Source: Luidia sarsii (Eukaryota; Echinodermata; Asteroidea; Paxillosida; Luidiidae). Taken from it: a DNA stretch of 64,000 nucleotides. The notes below the pieces were generated by a model that saw nothing but the letters and a program-made list of their open reading frames with translations, did not search any database and was not told where the DNA came from. Made by a program: the position numbers and the translations under genes. Location of the stretch: NCBI GenBank assembly GCA_949987565.1, contig OX465120.1, forward strand, positions 5,309,087-5,373,086. The letters are read 5' to 3'. Below, piece by piece: positions 63,085 through 64,000 of the stretch (the first letter of the stretch is position 1; each line of letters starts with the position of its first letter).

Positions 63085-63680
63085 TGGCGACTAACTCCAA
63101 ATATTATTATTCCGTAAATAACGCAACGGAAAAAAAATCAGGCGCTTTTCTGGTTAGGGAGAGAAACGCATGTGGCTTTTCAATGACTTTCTTTGGTGCT
63201 CATCAAACCGACCTTCACTTTGCAGCGTATAATTATACGGGACCCGATGCACAGCAGACACAAAAATCGTTTGTATCCGGATTGAATGGCTCAAAGGAAA
63301 TTAAAGTCCAATTGATTAGATAAAGAAAGAGGAAAACGATAAAGAAGATCGGAATGAGCCCAAAGTTGTGAGGGCCGGCATGTGCAATTATGACCATTCC
63401 TGCCTAAAGGGAGTGGAAGCAGAATGCATTAATTTGTTTATTGAGATATAATTGAACTGGAGCCCAAATAATAGACAAGGCAGAGGAGAAATGCTAAATG
63501 CAGAAATGAATGGTTAAACCAATTTCGGCCTGTCTCCGTATAGGGAGACACTATTTCCTATGCAAAGAAATGATTTAAGATACCTGGAAATTTTAGCATC
63601 ATAACCATTGCGCAGTACCTATTTTTTACCATTTTAAAGAGAAAAAAACCTGTGTACGGGTTACCAGACTAGGGCCCTTT
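63085..63680. other. unique AT-rich segment, possible conserved non-coding element
   Basis: No repeat match within the window. Contains GCATTAATTTGTTTATTG, CAATTGATTAGATAAAG and ATTA-type words. A 79-codon frame from 63084 overlaps the MITE end and is probably chance. Confidence 0.3.
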
Positions 63681-63770
63681 ACGTAGGCACGACTTATGGT
63701 CGGCCTTGGGTTTCGGTTTACACGTAGGCTCTACGCCATGTTCTAAGTAGGCCTACAGGAGGCATATATA

Positions 63771-63895
63771 CCCTGTGATAATTACCGCATGCCATATATA
63801 TTGGATCAATTTAGTGGCGTGTACCCTATGGTAATTACCGCCTAGCCGCCATCTTGGATCTATTTAGTGTTGTGCACCCTTAAAAGGGGGTCACA
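63771..63895 (+). repeat. 53-bp tandem duplication
   Basis: CCCT starts at 63771, 63824 and 63877 head units containing AATTACCGC, TTGGATC and TTTAGTG. Unit 2 contains a YY1-type GCCGCCATCTTGG. Confidence 0.85.
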
Positions 63896-64000
63896 ACGTG
63901 TGGACGTGACCGTGCTGTGCGCCGGTAATGGACCGTGGCAGCGGGCTGCCTGTCGGCCGTGCGCCACCCGCGGGCCTTGTCACGATTCACGGTGGGCGTC
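63896..64000. other. GC-rich window end
   Basis: Composition changes abruptly to GC-rich; truncated by the window, content unknown. Confidence 0.3.

Noticed and set aside
63084..63323. 79-codon plus-strand protein
   Set aside because: Its ATG overlaps the TTAA of the adjacent MITE, no start context or splice signals, no recognised domain.

Overview
This window is eukaryotic, metazoan-looking, repeat-dominated genomic DNA. Nothing in it resembles a prokaryotic gene array. The few credible coding segments are short exons with spliceosomal GT/AG borders, and most of the 64 kb is dispersed repeats and very long simple-sequence arrays. Frequent TAGGCCTA words, vertebrate-type TTAGGG-like interstitial arrays, CR1/L2-like LINE tails, tRNA-like SINEs and many MITEs suggest a marine invertebrate, perhaps a deuterostome. 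That is inference; no species-diagnostic gene is present.

Coding content. The best exon candidates are all on the minus strand: 61984-61873 (acidic internal exon), 51475-51292 (terminal exon with stop), 24971-24852 (120 bp, phase 0 at both ends), 21933-21870 (first exon with start codon and GTAAGT donor, SAM-like N-terminus), 4298-4183 and 1996-1872. They would fit two or more long minus-strand genes with introns of many kilobases, but I cannot link the exons into models. A THAP-type zinc-finger start (19124-18915, minus) is rearranged by an inverted copy of its own first 31 bp. An intronless group of minus-strand ORFs (about 45770-44970) is separated by perfect hairpins and is unidentified. 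A small plus ORF lies at 626-892.

Mobile elements. LINE remnants lie at 37131-37771 (minus, RT C-terminus with one nonsense codon), 40638-40853 (plus, RT fragment expanded by a 21-bp tandem repeat) and about 50945-51200 (minus). LINE-like 3' tails lie near 13399-13680, 13770-14045 and 62480-62695. A SINE-like family with a tRNA-like module recurs at least eight times. MITE families include a TTAA-flanked one (five copies plus a relative), a TACACTGTAAAAACG one (three), a GAACATCTAAACCGTG one (two clear, one weak), one with 31-68 bp inverted ends around a telomere-like core (two), and several others.

Most unusual are two dispersed families (here H1 and H2) whose conserved cores can be drawn as hammerhead-ribozyme-like folds ending in CGAAACGTC. 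H1 occurs repeatedly as head-to-head or tandem pairs. H2 also carries a hairpin matching the metazoan histone mRNA 3' stem-loop.

Simple-sequence DNA makes up perhaps a seventh to a fifth of the window: CT-rich tracts (10.3, 16.3, 31-32.6, 33.5, 39.6, 41, 55.6-57 and 58.7-59.3 kb), GA tracts (24.3 and 49 kb), GGGATG (9.3 kb), ATGCT with a higher-order duplication (17.3 kb), CTG/CTA (26.8 kb), CCTCTG (30.5 kb), GAGGAT (44 kb), GGTC (60.5 kb) and a 21-bp satellite (35.5-36.4 kb).
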